The position numbers and the translations under genes were made by a program. Below, in pieces: positions 48,419-61,400 of a stretch of 64,000 nucleotides of DNA. This DNA comes from Tanytarsus gracilentus. Lineage: Eukaryota; Arthropoda; Insecta; Diptera; Chironomidae. The notes under the pieces were generated by a model that was given only the letters and a program-made list of their open reading frames with translations, ran no database searches and had not been told where the DNA came from. The stretch is from positions 11,305,501-11,369,500 of the forward strand of contig JAXRKN010000044.1 of the NCBI GenBank assembly GCA_038502055.1, given 5' to 3'. The stretch's first letter is position 1, and each line of letters starts with the position of its first letter.

Positions 48419-51400
48419 GTAAACGACACGCATTTGCTAGAAAATAAAATAAAGTGGAAAAATCCTCGCATGTGCACAAAAAAGTTCTCTTTGAATTCTG
48501 GAATGGAAAAACTTTTCTCGTGACTTAAACTCAATTAATTTCTTCGTTTTTTTTTTCATGAAAATGACAAACAATTTTTTTATTATTAGGAACATTAATT
48601 TTTCTCTTTTTTTTGTCACAAGAGTTGACGATAACAATTTTGATTTGTCTCATTTGCAGTAAAAATTTATGACATTGCTGACAGTTGTTTGTCGCAAGTC
48701 AAAGTGAAGAATTTCTTGAGTGGTTTTTGTGTTAATTATAAGAAATTATTCTAATTAATTTGTTGAGACAAAAAAAATATTCAAAGACTTAATTTACAAC
48801 TTTTATGGGCGCAAAAAAAATTAATTAAAAATTCAGACCAAAATGTTTTCAGACAATTTCAAGCTTTTATCTCTGAAAATTTTTTAATTATCTTTTAATT
48901 ATGATTCGATTTCAAGAGGCGTGCGTTAATTTCATTATCTCTTTTTATCAGAGTACACTGCAGTATCTTTCTATCTATATTTAAGTTCAATAACAAACTT
49001 AGTGTCCAATGTAAACCGGAAAGAAATATTAAAATCGCAATAAAAATTCTTTTTGGTTAAACAAAATTTTTCATGTGAAAATTACTAAAAAATTTTATTC
49101 TTTTTATCGAGAATTGAGGATTTTTTATACAATTCTCCAAACTCTAAGTTTATATCCACAAAAATATTTACAAAACTCTCCAACCGAAATTTTTCCACTC
49201 ATTATTTAAAAATCAAACAGCGAAAAAATAGAAAGTTATTTTTTCGCACATGGGATTTTTCACTGTTGTGAGTTTCAATGAAAAGTTTTCATTCAGAAAC
49301 GAAAAAGTGATGAGGTTGGAAGAAAAAGTTCTAAGAAAATATTTTGTGATTAAATTTTGTATACATGTGCGTAAGTGAGGAATAAATGAGAGCTCACGTG
49401 GCAGAGTTTAATGACTGCCTGATGAGTTTTTACTTTTAATGTGGTGTAAATTGAGATGAGACTTGAATGTGTCGTGAGTGATGAATGAAAAATATTCAAA
49501 GATTTTTACTTTTGAGTCTCAAAGTCGTTAAATAAGTTAGATTTAAATTTTAAGGTAGAAAAAAATTTAAAATTTAATTTCCACAATATTTTGAGATGGT
49601 GAAAAATATTAAAAATTTAAACTGATTTTTTTCTGTGTCCATTCCTGAGAGTAAACATTAATTTTTTATTTAGGTGATGAAATTTAATTTCACCATATGC
49701 GCCCTAAAAAATTCATCCTCAATTACTCTCTTGTGAGTCTGCTTGCTACGACTCAGTTAGTCGCCCACTCATGCGACAAATGCAAATCTCGGCATGCATG
49801 AAACATTAATCAAATTTTATTTCCTTCTTTTTGTTTCTCGTACATTAGACAATAATATTTTCACCAGCTCTAGGTCAACACTTTATTTAATTATGTTGAT
49901 TGAAGTAAATTTAAGAGGAAATAAATCTTCACGAAAATTGAAGTAGTTTATTTGACGCGACACTAATTGCTAATAAAGGAAGTTATTTAAAGCAAATAAA
50001 TAAAACGCTTTAAAGTCTAGTGTGGTCGTATTTTTTAAATTATTAAGCAACAAACTTAACAAGGTGTGAATTAATCATTCTCACAAGAAGTGTTCACTGG
50101 TTATTTTTACAAGAATCATTCGCGATAATAAATCATACATGAAAATTCATATGAGCTATGACGATTAAATTGAAAATCAAAATTAGCGTGTCATAAAAAT
50201 AGATCTGATTTCGTCAACGATCGTTTTGTGATTAAGATAATGATCGGCAAGAAAAAGTGCAGCAATTTTTATCGTGTGAAGAAAATTAAATAAAAAAAAT
50301 TAAGTTTGAAAAAATATTTTATAGCTTACATGACAAAGGTAATAAATTTAAAAATTATTTCTTTTACACAAGCTCGACATGACAGCTGTAAAAATTTTCT
50401 GCTTAAGATCACAGAAACTAGATCAGATTAAAATTTTCTCTTTGTAGTCTGAAAGAGTTTTCCACAATTTTCCTTTTTTTATTTTTTTAAAAATATTTCT
50501 GGTAATTTTTCTTCAAAAGTTTATCACAACAAATAAAAAAATAACAACATTCGACCTTGATACAAGCAACTGCAAAATAGACTCTTTTTTTTCCTACGGA
50601 AACCATTGTCAATTATTCTTCATCGATTTTCCCATTTGTCCTTTTTTTCCTTCACGCTTATACCCAGAAAATCCGTATCGTGAGTTGTGACAGTCAAATT
50701 TATTAATAATTTCATGTTTTTTTATGCTCCCACAATTTTTCTTCGTCAATGACTTTCGTTCTCTTTATTTTAACGATGGCAATGGCAATGACATTAGAAA
50801 ATCATAGTCGAAGGCTTTTCATGTTGAAAATTCATTAAAAATCATTCTAAATATTTTATGATCTGGCGCTCTCTTCCGTTATGTAAAGCAAAAAAAAAAT
50901 CTTTTCACTCGAGTGTATTTTAAAAATTTATGACTCTTCATTCGCACTTAAGGCATTCGCCAGACATCCCGGCAGTGGCTAGAAAATCGTTTTAATTCAA
51001 AAAAATGTTAATATCATCCATAAATTAATACCGGGCATTTTAAAGTGTGGAAAAAGAAGTAAGATAATAAATTTTTTGCTATTTTGATATCGAGAGAACT
51101 CATGACATCTTACAAGACGAGAAGCAATTAAGAAAATTGTCTTGTTGTGAATCGAAAACTCGTGTTTATGAGATTAAAATCTTAGTGGCGAAGAAATATT
51201 ACGAAATTGAGCGCCTGAAAATGAATTATTATTTTCGATCGCTAAAGCAAAAATATCTCTTCTCATGATGATGCTAATTAATTGTTCAAATGAATGCAAA
51301 TACACATGTGATGAGTTGAGAAAAAAAATATTTCATATCAATAGCTGCAAGGTTGTTGAAAAAAATTTTAAAATGAACTTTTGGAACGTACAAGTGCATA

Positions 51401-54400
51401 AGTTTTTGATTGAACCTTGTGAATTTTTCAAGGGATGAGAAACTTATAATTAAACTTAATTTACCATTTATTTATTGCTCGTACATTCAAGTATATAATT
51501 TTATATTTGAGTTTTTTTATTGGAAAATAATAACTAAAATTAAAATTTACATTGTTAAATTATATAATTAATTATAATATTTTTAAAAAAAATTATTTCC
51601 CCCTTGAATATGTTTTAAACTTTTTAAATTTTTCATTTAAAATACAAAGTTGAAAAGTCCTCTCAATGAAACAAATTACTCGCGCAGAGTTTTGATGCAT
51701 GAACATTAAGCAGACCGCATGCTCGTAGACGATAATAAATTTCCTACTTTAGAAGCTCTTGCTGCGACATTAATTTTAACACTCATTTAGCAGAAAAAAC
51801 CCCGAGGAAGTAAATTAAATCGTGTTTTCACTTCACACTATAACACAGCAAAAAAATCCTTTTGTATGAATTTTCAATCACAACTTGATGAAATTTTTAT
51901 GACTATTAGTCGATTTGTTTTAATTAAATATTTAAGCGTTTTCATTTTAGCGTGAAGTTAATAACACTTAATCGCCTATCAATTATTGCACATTTAATTT
52001 TTTGGTGTGAGTGGGCTGTGGCGGTCGGCAGAAAATAAAGAGCGAAAAGTGTTTTTGCGTGATAAACCATATCAAGGGAGTTAATATTAATTATGGAGAT
52101 TACCGGCACAGTTTTTGTGTGCATTATTAGCACTATACCTTAGTTTTTGAAACGAAAAAAAAATAAACTTGATGAAATGCGAGAAAATGAATAAATCCAG
52201 ACCAATTCACTCTCTGTTGAGTATCCATAAATATTCTCAATCATTGACGCACGCAATCTGGATTTTATTTTTGCAGACTTACGACACTAAATTTAGATTA
52301 TTTCTATGCAATTTTTAGCTCGTGGCCATAAATTCAATTGAAGAGGAAGTCACACGTAAACCTAATTGGTCCTCATAAAAAAGAATCGCTCTCCACTCAG
52401 ATTAATTAGCACATTTTAACTTATTTACACAATCACGAGTCAGACATGTCATACAAGATACAACAAGAGCGCCGAGTGACGTTGAGATTTAGTCAGAGAT
52501 AAATGTGTAGCTGAATTTTTTACATTTTTAGCAAACTTAAGAGAGAGAAAAATGTCGTAAATATCTGTGAGGATTAATTCATTCAAACAAATATTTAGAG
52601 ATAAATAAATTAATTTGTTTTTCTATAAATTTAATCACGAACTATTTTTCACTCTTGCTAACTAATTTTCTGGTCATCGGGAAAATATTCCACAATTTTT
52701 TAGAGAGCAAAACTTTTAACTTTTTTCCACAAAATTTCCTGTTGAGCATTTTTGTCGAATCAATCAATTTATTACAAAATTGACCTCATCACCTTTCATC
52801 ATCCTTTTTAAGCTCACGCACATGCAAAATTTTTAATAATAAAATTTTCCCATCATCACTTCACTTCTGTTTTATTAAAAAATTTATGGCGCACCCCTAT
52901 AATGGCTCGCAATGTAATTTCTTTAAGCGAAAAGTAGAACGTGAGCAACATACGAAGCGAATGGACATGAAAAATTAAATTATCTCAAGATAGTGAGCGC
53001 TTCCTTGAAAATTATTATGATAGGGCGATGAGGTCATGAACATGATAATAATTGCTGACGTTTAATGTGCATGATTGCTTTTGCATAAATTATGAAATAT
53101 TTTCATGAGCATTTTGTCCTACTTAAAAAAAGTTTGTCCGAGAGAAAAATTATGAAACCCCACAGAAAGGCAAACAAAAGAGGAATCGAGAAATTTTTTT
53201 TGGGGTTTTCAGAAAATTAATCAAACTAATTGCAAGATGGTAATGGCTTTTTTTCGAGGAAAATAAAGAAGAAGGATGATAAAAAATTGAAAGGAAATTA
53301 CACTGCATATAGACCCTTCTGATGAAGCTTTCTCTCTCTATCGATGTTTAAAAAAGAGCCAAGCAAAGAAGAATAAAAAATGGTGCCATAAATTGCTTTA
53401 AATGAGCGTAATTTTCTGCTTTACTTTACCCTCTCAGTACTTCGCATATGTCACAATGCAACCTCAAGTTCTTTCACACGCTTTAAAAAAGTCATTGACT
53501 TCATTGTGCCATAAAACCCCTTTTTTAGCACCGCTATAAAGCAATTAAATTTTTCCATTAACGCTTCGACAATAAAATTGAAGACTAAAGAAAATAAAAA
53601 AAATAAAAAATCAATAATTAACTGATATAAGCGATTGTTTGTTGATATATAAAAAAGGGTGGTTCCAAATTTTGTGTGATTTTAAACGCGAGTGGACAAC
53701 TAATGACAGCAATCATCGTAAATTGTTTTCACTCCATTATGCTTCGAGCTTTTTCTTCGATTTCTTGGCTTTATATGTTTTTTACTGCCATCGGACTTTT
53801 TATTTTTTTTTCTAGACCATCCTTGTGGAAGATTTTAAGAAAAATTAATTTGAGTTTTTTAAAATTTTGTGGATTATCAAATTTCTCAAAGTAAAATTTC
53901 CTTCAAATTCATCGCAAGGACATTTTGATCTCAATCTTCCCTCCGAAAGAGAATAAAAATAGGTACTTAGTCGTGATATAAATCAAAAAGGAGCAAAAGC
54001 ACGATATAAATAAATTGATTTTTTGCAATGATGTGGAAAAAGTCAATTTAGAGACGAATCGAAAGAAAATAAAAGAGACATCAATGTTTCGATGACAATA
54101 CGAAAGTTTTTTTTATAATTTATTGAGATTATGCCAAAAGATCCTCCTTGTCACGCTTTCGTAATCAATCAATTGTGAAACTTTTGTAGCCATTATTAGT
54201 GAGCGAAAAAAGTTTTGTCACATAGAGGGTCGCACGGAAATCGGGCATTCATCGCGTCGCAATGACAAAGTTTTCTATTAATATAAAAAGGCAATTTAGA
54301 TTTTATTTATAGACAAAAGTAATTTTTACCCGTAACAATTGTTGATAAAAAAGTACAAGAGATAGCGAGTCGAGTAAATATCGCATTGTGCCAACAATCG

Positions 54401-56567
54401 TTCGATCACTTTTTGACAAATAAATTTTTGCATCCACGAACAAGCTATAAGAGTTTGTCTGACATGCTTCCGTTATTGATCTTCGATTATTTGATGTAGA
54501 ATGATGATTTTGAGTGCATTTTTTGTGAGAAAATAAATTCATGTCTTACATAATTTTCATTCACATAACAAAAGATCAAAAAGTCACAATAAGAAAAACT
54601 CTTGAAAAACAAATTTGTTGTTTATCTTCGAAAGCAATATCAATCGAGTGAATTGCAATCGATATTTATAGCCTCAGCCTCTCTTCTCCCTCCTCCATGA
54701 CACTCTATACCTCATCTCATTTCGCTATCGAGCCAGTCGAGAATGTACACACATAAACTCATGGCGAAAAAGCAAACACAATGTGCTTGGCTGGAAAATA
54801 ACTTTTATATTATGGCAATAATCATCAATAACTATCGACATCATAGAGAAGTGCAGATAAGAAAGAGAGAGAAGCTTTTTTCGGCCTTCCTTTTAACGGT
54901 CGTCGGATGAGATTGTGTGGGTTCGTACAAACATTCGATGTCATCGTAAACTAATTAATGGCGTGATAATTTACGAACCATCTTGTCAATTAAAACTCTG
55001 GCTCCTTTTATCGCTATCTAATTGATAGCCGATTAGGTCTCGATGTGTTTACTCAAAGCTGTCGATCAAAGAGTTTCATTGTTGAAAATTATTTAATTTT
55101 TAAAGTAGTTGAGTAAATTTAGAAACTCATCGACTCATCACGGGATGCGACATTAGATACGTGTGTACTGTCTAAAGATCGATAATCTTTTCGAAGATTG
55201 ACATTTGTCAGTCACCCTCGTTCACGTGCGTCGAGAATGTGTAAAACCTTTTTCAGATGTAAGCTGCATGTTTTTTTGTGTTTTTGCAACAAAAATAAAA
55301 AGGGAGATGTGTGACGTGAATGAAGATTGATTGATTGACTAAGAGAAATTATTTATGGGTGTTTAACTTTAGTTGGAATTAAGAGCTGTTGACTTTCATA
55401 TTTTTTTCTTAATATTTTTAAACTTCACTTTTCATATTAACCCTATCTATAAAGTAAAGAAAACTTTCTTGCGTCACAAAGGAAATGTTAAAAATACCTT
55501 TTAGTAAATTTAGTTCCTGTAACTGCCAACCTCCTTCCATCACTCGCATTATCAAACCCCTTTTACCTTAAAATTTATCGAGGGTAATTTTTGTGTTGTA
55601 ATTTATTCGAGAAATTTTTCGAAAAAAAAATTATGTTAAAGGTCAATTCGGCAACAATGTTTAAAAATGCATGGAATTCGTAAGCATGACCCAAAGTGAC
55701 CTTCTCGCATCGGGACATATTCACATATTTTTCTTCTATCATCACTCTCATACGCAAGCTGTGAATGTACAACAAAAAGTACTTATAATGGCCACGTTGA
55801 TTATCATCATTTAGCGAGGCTGTTCCTACTGTGCAAACAAAAGCACACGAATAATTTATTTACTTGGAAACTGTAAATCATTTTGTAAGCCATTATGTTG
55901 TTGTGCATAAATGAATATTAAATTTCCGGCATTAATTCTGCCCCCTTTTTTACAACTGCTGTTTTGTCACAATAAAATTCATATTGATTTTTCTCTTGAA
56001 ACTTTTCATCTCTTTTTTATCGATGTGTGAAGTCTTTTCGCATTTTTTATCAATTCGTGACCCAAATTCTAAGCTAAAAATCATGTGGGAGTAAATAGAA
56101 AATGTTTAACGTTTGATTAAGGGAGAGAAATGTACTCAGAGAATCCGGAAAAAGTGGGAGGGATGAAATTTTATATTTTGAGCTTAACTGCCATGGGAAT
56201 TCATTACAATGAACTTAAGCTGAAATTGATCAAAGTGAAGAATTTAAAATTTATCTCTTTAACCATATGAAGAGGATTTTGTGAAATTCTTTGATGCTAA
56301 AATTTTATTACGAATACGATGAAGATTTGTTGAAGTTTTTGTAAAATTTTTAAAATCAACCAAAAATTTATTTCTTGATATTTTTAAATTTTGAAATCAA
56401 TTCTAATTTCTTAATTAAAAAATTGTTTAATAATTTTTATGACTGAACTTTCTTGGGAAAGATAAAAATAATATTTTTCCAAATTAAAGAAAAATTTGTG
56501 TCTCAATTCCTCAAATTTGGGGTTTTCGATAATACGAAAACATATTTTTGAGGCTTATTAATTATTT
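48419..56567. other. Putative first intron of the kinase gene, no gene seen
   Basis: AT-rich non-coding DNA. The stretch 54640-55240 is clearly less AT-rich and could be an enhancer or an alternative 5' exon region. Open frames here are short and isolated. Confidence 0.4.
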
Positions 56568-57252
56568 TTAATTTTGATTTTTTAACCAAACTAGCTGACA
56601 GGAACAAGTTGAAGGATATAAAAATTCTTCTTGAATTGTTGTGTTATCAGTTTTTACTTCGATAGTGAATCTTGTCATGTACTGTCTGCAAATTGCCTTT
56701 GTTCCAGGACGAATATAATTTCCATTCGAACATGATGATACTGGGTTTCTAAATTTATTTTTAAATTTTGGAAAAATTGTTTTAAATAATTATAAAACTC
56801 ACCTGCATTGAGTTGCCAAAATTTGTTGTTCAAATCTTTGATTGACTTCTTTTCCTATAACGCTATTAACAAGTTTATTTAAATCTTTGGACTTTAGTTG
56901 TCTCGTTATTGAGTCACATTTGACATCATCATGATTATCAGATTTGCTTGCATTCAACTGAAAACTTAAAATGAAATTTAAATAATTGTAACATTATCAT
57001 AAACTATTTATGACTAACCTTGGCATTTTAATCGGATCACATTTAAAAAGAGGATCATTGAAATTTTCAGGTGGAATCCTCCTTAAAGGAACTCCCGGTA
57101 AATTATCTTCTAAGTTCAAAAAAACAGTTTCGCATGGGTCGGAAATGCACTGTGAAAATTCGAATGTTGGTCAACAATAGAAACTTTAAAATCATACTCA
57201 CAAACTCAAAAAGAAATCCGACAATTGCTAAAAATATTAAAATTTGATTCAT
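56568..57252 (-). CDS. Spatzle-like secreted cystine-knot protein
   Basis: Four minus-strand exons (57252-57202, 57149-57019, 56964-56803, 56748-56568; introns 52-54 nt) encode 174 residues. Residues 1-17 (MNQILIFLAIVGFLFEF) are a signal peptide. A short pro-region containing an RR pair at 40-41 follows. The C-terminal part carries six cysteines: C77, C114, C121, C135, C163, C165. The pattern CRNPVSSC, then AICRQYMTRFTIEVK, then FLYPSTCSCQL parallels Drosophila Spatzle (C-x5/6-C, ICKQHYTQQ, IPSCCKCAL), the neurotrophin-fold ligand of Toll receptors. Where Spatzle has the first cysteine of CCKC, this protein has Thr162. It would act outside the cell, possibly on a Toll receptor. Family membership is by cysteine pattern and short matches, so a different cystine-knot family is possible. 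Confidence 0.75.
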
Positions 57253-57323
57253 TTATTTACTTATTAAATCAGTTCAGCTCAAAAGTCGAATAATTATTGA
57301 TAAGGAATTAAATTATTGAAGTG

Positions 57324-57331
57324 TATTTATA
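57324..57331 (-). promoter_or_regulatory. TATA box of the Spatzle-like gene
   Basis: TATAAATA on the minus strand lies 72 bp upstream of the ATG. Transcription would start near 57300, giving a leader of about 45 nt. Confidence 0.6.
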
Positions 57332-58442
57332 CAAAAACTGATTAATTCCTTAAATTTTACAAAAATTCAAATAATCTCAGAAAAAACCCAAACATTTATT
57401 ATTATTTTGTTTTCTCAATAAAACTGTTTAAAATAAAGCGGCATAAAAATGCCATGCAGTTCGTTTCATTGTCGAGACTCACACAAAATATTCGATGAAA
57501 TTTAAGCAAATGAGAGTCACGACATCGTCGTCGTCACTCGGCATAGAGAGAGAGAGAAGAAAAATTTAGTGCTTGAAGAAGTCTGTTGAGTTTGGCAATA
57601 AAAATTCCGTTGTGTTGTAGCGATAAAAAAAGATCCATTTCAACCCCGGCACTTGACTTGATGTCAAATGTCTTCTTCTCATGGAATTTTCTACTTTTCA
57701 GCATATTTTAAGCGAGAGACAAAGAATTTTTAAGGCTCACTCTCGATCTCAATTCGCACCCACAATTTCACTTCTTTCGACGTTGTCATAAACCATTTTC
57801 AAATTGCGAGCAAAAGGGAAACCACTGAATATTTATTGCACGCCTAGGAATATTTTGTGGTTTTTGCGAAAATTTTATGCTGTGTGCTTTACGTGTATAT
57901 GTGGGTGAATATATGTATGAATAAGTCATGGCGCAAAAAAAAGTCAATGAAGTTCCAATGTCTGCAATTGTTTGAGTAATGTTTGCAATGCTGTGGAAAG
58001 GTTACTAAATTATGATAGTCTAAAAAAGGCGTGATCATAATTCTAAAAGATGGAAAGGCTTCTAGAAATTTAAAGCTTTTTTGAACTTTGAAAATTTAAA
58101 ATACGTTATAAATTTTTTTATTTAAAATCTAGCTCTCCAAGTTCGTGTCTGATTCCTTTAGGAACTCAATTTTTTAAGACAGATTTTTCAGATGTTTTAT
58201 TTAAAAATTCATTCGAGAAAATTTTATTTATTCTCTAATTGTTTTGTAGTAGAATTCGACCATCGAAAACTGTCTCAAGAGACACCCTTAAAAAATATTA
58301 AATGTCACGAGAAAAAGGCACTATAGTCATTCCTACACACACACATATCTGACTTATTTTGTCCCACTCGCATTAATTTTTCCACTCAATTGCTAATTTT
58401 TTTCTCCTTTCTCACTTTCGCTTTTTTTGTAACTTGTTACAG
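57332..58442. other. Non-coding DNA before the kinase coding exon
   Basis: No gene is seen. It ends in a pyrimidine-rich tract and TTGTTACAG at 58442, a good splice acceptor directly before the kinase ATG. The kinase transcript therefore very likely has at least one 5' exon upstream. Confidence 0.6.
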
Positions 58443-61400
58443 ATGGAAAAGATATCAACAACCCCCTTGGCGGTGGTTGGCAATAATAATAATAACATAA
58501 AGTTGAGTGGAATTAGTTCAAATACTAACACAAAGGCAAACAATGTTCTCAATGTGGAATTCGATGGCATGCCAAAATTAAATGAAAGCTCAGTGCGAGC
58601 GGTGCCTTTGAGAGCGAACTTTAAGAAGGCGAATACGTGCGGTAGTCTCTTTGCCAAATGTAATTGTGATCATCACCATCATCATCACGACACGGTAATT
58701 CCATTTATAAGTGAAGTGACTTGTGATAAACTTGAAAGAATTAAAATCGAGAGGAATCGACGCAAAACTCAGTCATTTTCGCATCCAGACACGCCGATAA
58801 TATTCACAGAGGAAAATCGATATCCAGCTACAACGACCGCTGACTTGCTGAATCGACTGCGAGCCACGCAAGAGACGGTCGTTAGAAGTGGCAATCGAAA
58901 GTTCGAGATTAAACATTCCAAGCGTTCATCATCGCCAAATCTCCTTGGTGACTACTCGAACGTTGTCGATATTCATCCTGAGTTTAAGGTTCAAGTGGCG
59001 CCTGTAAGCCCTCAAAAGCAAATTACCCCGACCAGACCGATCCTCAAGAAATCAGCAAGGAGCTTTCCCTTTCCCACTCAACGGTCGTCTTCATTTCGTT
59101 CATTTGACTCGATTGGCGAACGAACGCTCTCATCACCATCGTATAGTGTCGATGAGACGAGCGAGGAAATTGAATTGAGTGGCAAAGTATCGAATTCTCT
59201 AGTCATAAATGATTTAAATGCAAACGTCAAAGTCAGTCCCTCGAGCACTGCGGACATTGCAACAACAACAACAACGATCGTTGCTGAAATTCATACAACA
59301 GATGGTGAAAATTCTGATTGTAAAACGAATGGAGTTAAAGCACCATTGAGTCCATCCAAGGACTTTACGGATGAAAAATTTTTGCAGGTAAAAATTACTC
59401 ACGTCCCATTTGTGTTTCCTCACTTACAATGAATTGAAATTTTTATCACTCACTGGAGGCGATTTTCCTTGTGCGGATAGAAAAATTGTGAAATTAAGCT
59501 TTGACTTTAGGTTCGAATCTTAATTTCTAAATAAATTATAATTAGTAATTTGACCTTCACCTCAATTTCACCACAAGGAAAAAAGCTTTCTCATTTTTTT
59601 TTGTTTCCATGTGTTCAGTTAATGTGGGCGGTCGAAGGATGAAATTTATTAAGGGAAAAGCATTAGTTTTTTCTCCTCATTCACATTTAATGTGTTTACC
59701 ATAGAAATGATTTTTTTTATATGTTCCTGCTCTTCTGCTAATTAATTTCATGTGATTTTACCTTCCTTGTCCACTTTCTCATTCAGGCGTCTAAAGAGTT
59801 TTTGATACAAAGCGGTATTTTGGGTCCAATGGGAAGTGTGTCGAGCATACTAAAGAAGTCGTCAAGGATCAAGCCGATGCTGAGTGATCCGGGGACAAAA
59901 GAAGCTGTAAGTTGAATAAATAATTTTTTTTGTGATAAATTAAGTTTAAAATTTTCTTTCAGATACGAAAAACTTCACTCGGTCTTTTTGGCGCAACAAA
60001 TCAGAGAGTTCTCGACTATAGAAAGCGCTCAACCTCTGAAAGCCACTCGGATTACCCTCTTTCCGTACTTTATACACACGAAGAGCCTGAAAAGGTGAAG
60101 CCAGTTACATTGGAAGATGAAATTCAGCTTCTCAAGGATACAATTCAAAACCGTGATGAAGAAATTGATAAATTGCGACGTGAAATTCATAAATTGAAGG
60201 TAAGATGAAAAACGATACAAACCCACACTTTCCATTAGCAAACTTTATAAAGCTTTTCCTCTTATTATTTTAAGTTTTTTTGTATGTAAAATCATTATCA
60301 AGGGGTGGACGGTTATTTTTAAATATTGAGAGATCAAATTTGGAAATTTTTTGATTTTTTAAATTTTCCAATGATTTATAAAATAATAATTTTTTTAAAT
60401 TTAATATTTCTAAATTAAAAAATACTGCGGATATTTTCCGTAAAACTTTCGTCATAAAATTTTTCTTATCTTAAATCTCATCAATATCCATTTTTTCTTA
60501 ACTCTCTGCCGATAGAAGCAAAACTTTTTCTTTTATTCTTCGAATAAATTAATTTCTCAATTAGGCTAACGAGGAGTAAAAAGTCATTTGATAGTTAAAC
60601 AACTCGGAAGTAAAACTAAAATTATTCAAAACATTTTCCGTCGTAAAAAAAGTTTTAAAAAGCGGTCACGGAGAAAATCAGAATGAGAATGTCAAATAAA
60701 ACATTTTACGGTTTAGAGCTATGGATTTGCTCAAAAAATTATGAAGCTCGACCATGCTCCTCTAAATTCCGTTCCATTTAACTTTTTCTTCTTCATCATC
60801 AATTTACAAGTATAACGATGTAGCGACCACATTGCGGTGAAAAATGTTTATTTGTTTTTTTAAACCGAACGAAACGGTGCAGAGTGAGATTGCCCTCTCG
60901 CGATTTCCGCAATGTTCTTTTTCCACTTCAGTGCGGTCATTTTCTTAGTTGAGTTTATCTTGTGAAGTGAAAACAAAAAAGAGGAAAAAAGGTTTCTTGT
61001 TAAAATTATTTTCATAAACATTGTGATGATGATGATTAATTGATTTCTCATCGCTTTTTGTATAAACATGCCGGGATTTGATAGATTTTATGATCCCTTG
61101 TCAAGACACCTTTAAATAATTGAATTTATTTTTCACAAATATATTTTTCGATTTAAAATTTAACTCTTAACATTATCAGTCTGGACTTTGAAAGTTTTAT
61201 CAATTGAATTTTTTTTATTACTCACAAACGCCAAAAATATATATATATATAAATTCGCTATCTGCCTAAGCTTTAAATCTTAATGGTTTATTAAGCTTAA
61301 TTTTTCAAAAACCTGTCAACGAAAACAAGAATCAATCAATTAATCTTTATCACCTTAATCGTTTATTATCAAGAAGCAATATAAGTTCATATATTGCCTC

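Noticed and set aside
49597..49700. Fourth copy of the TGGTGAAA repeat
   Set aside because: GGTGAAA and TTTCACCAT are present, but the spacing and module order differ from the three good copies.
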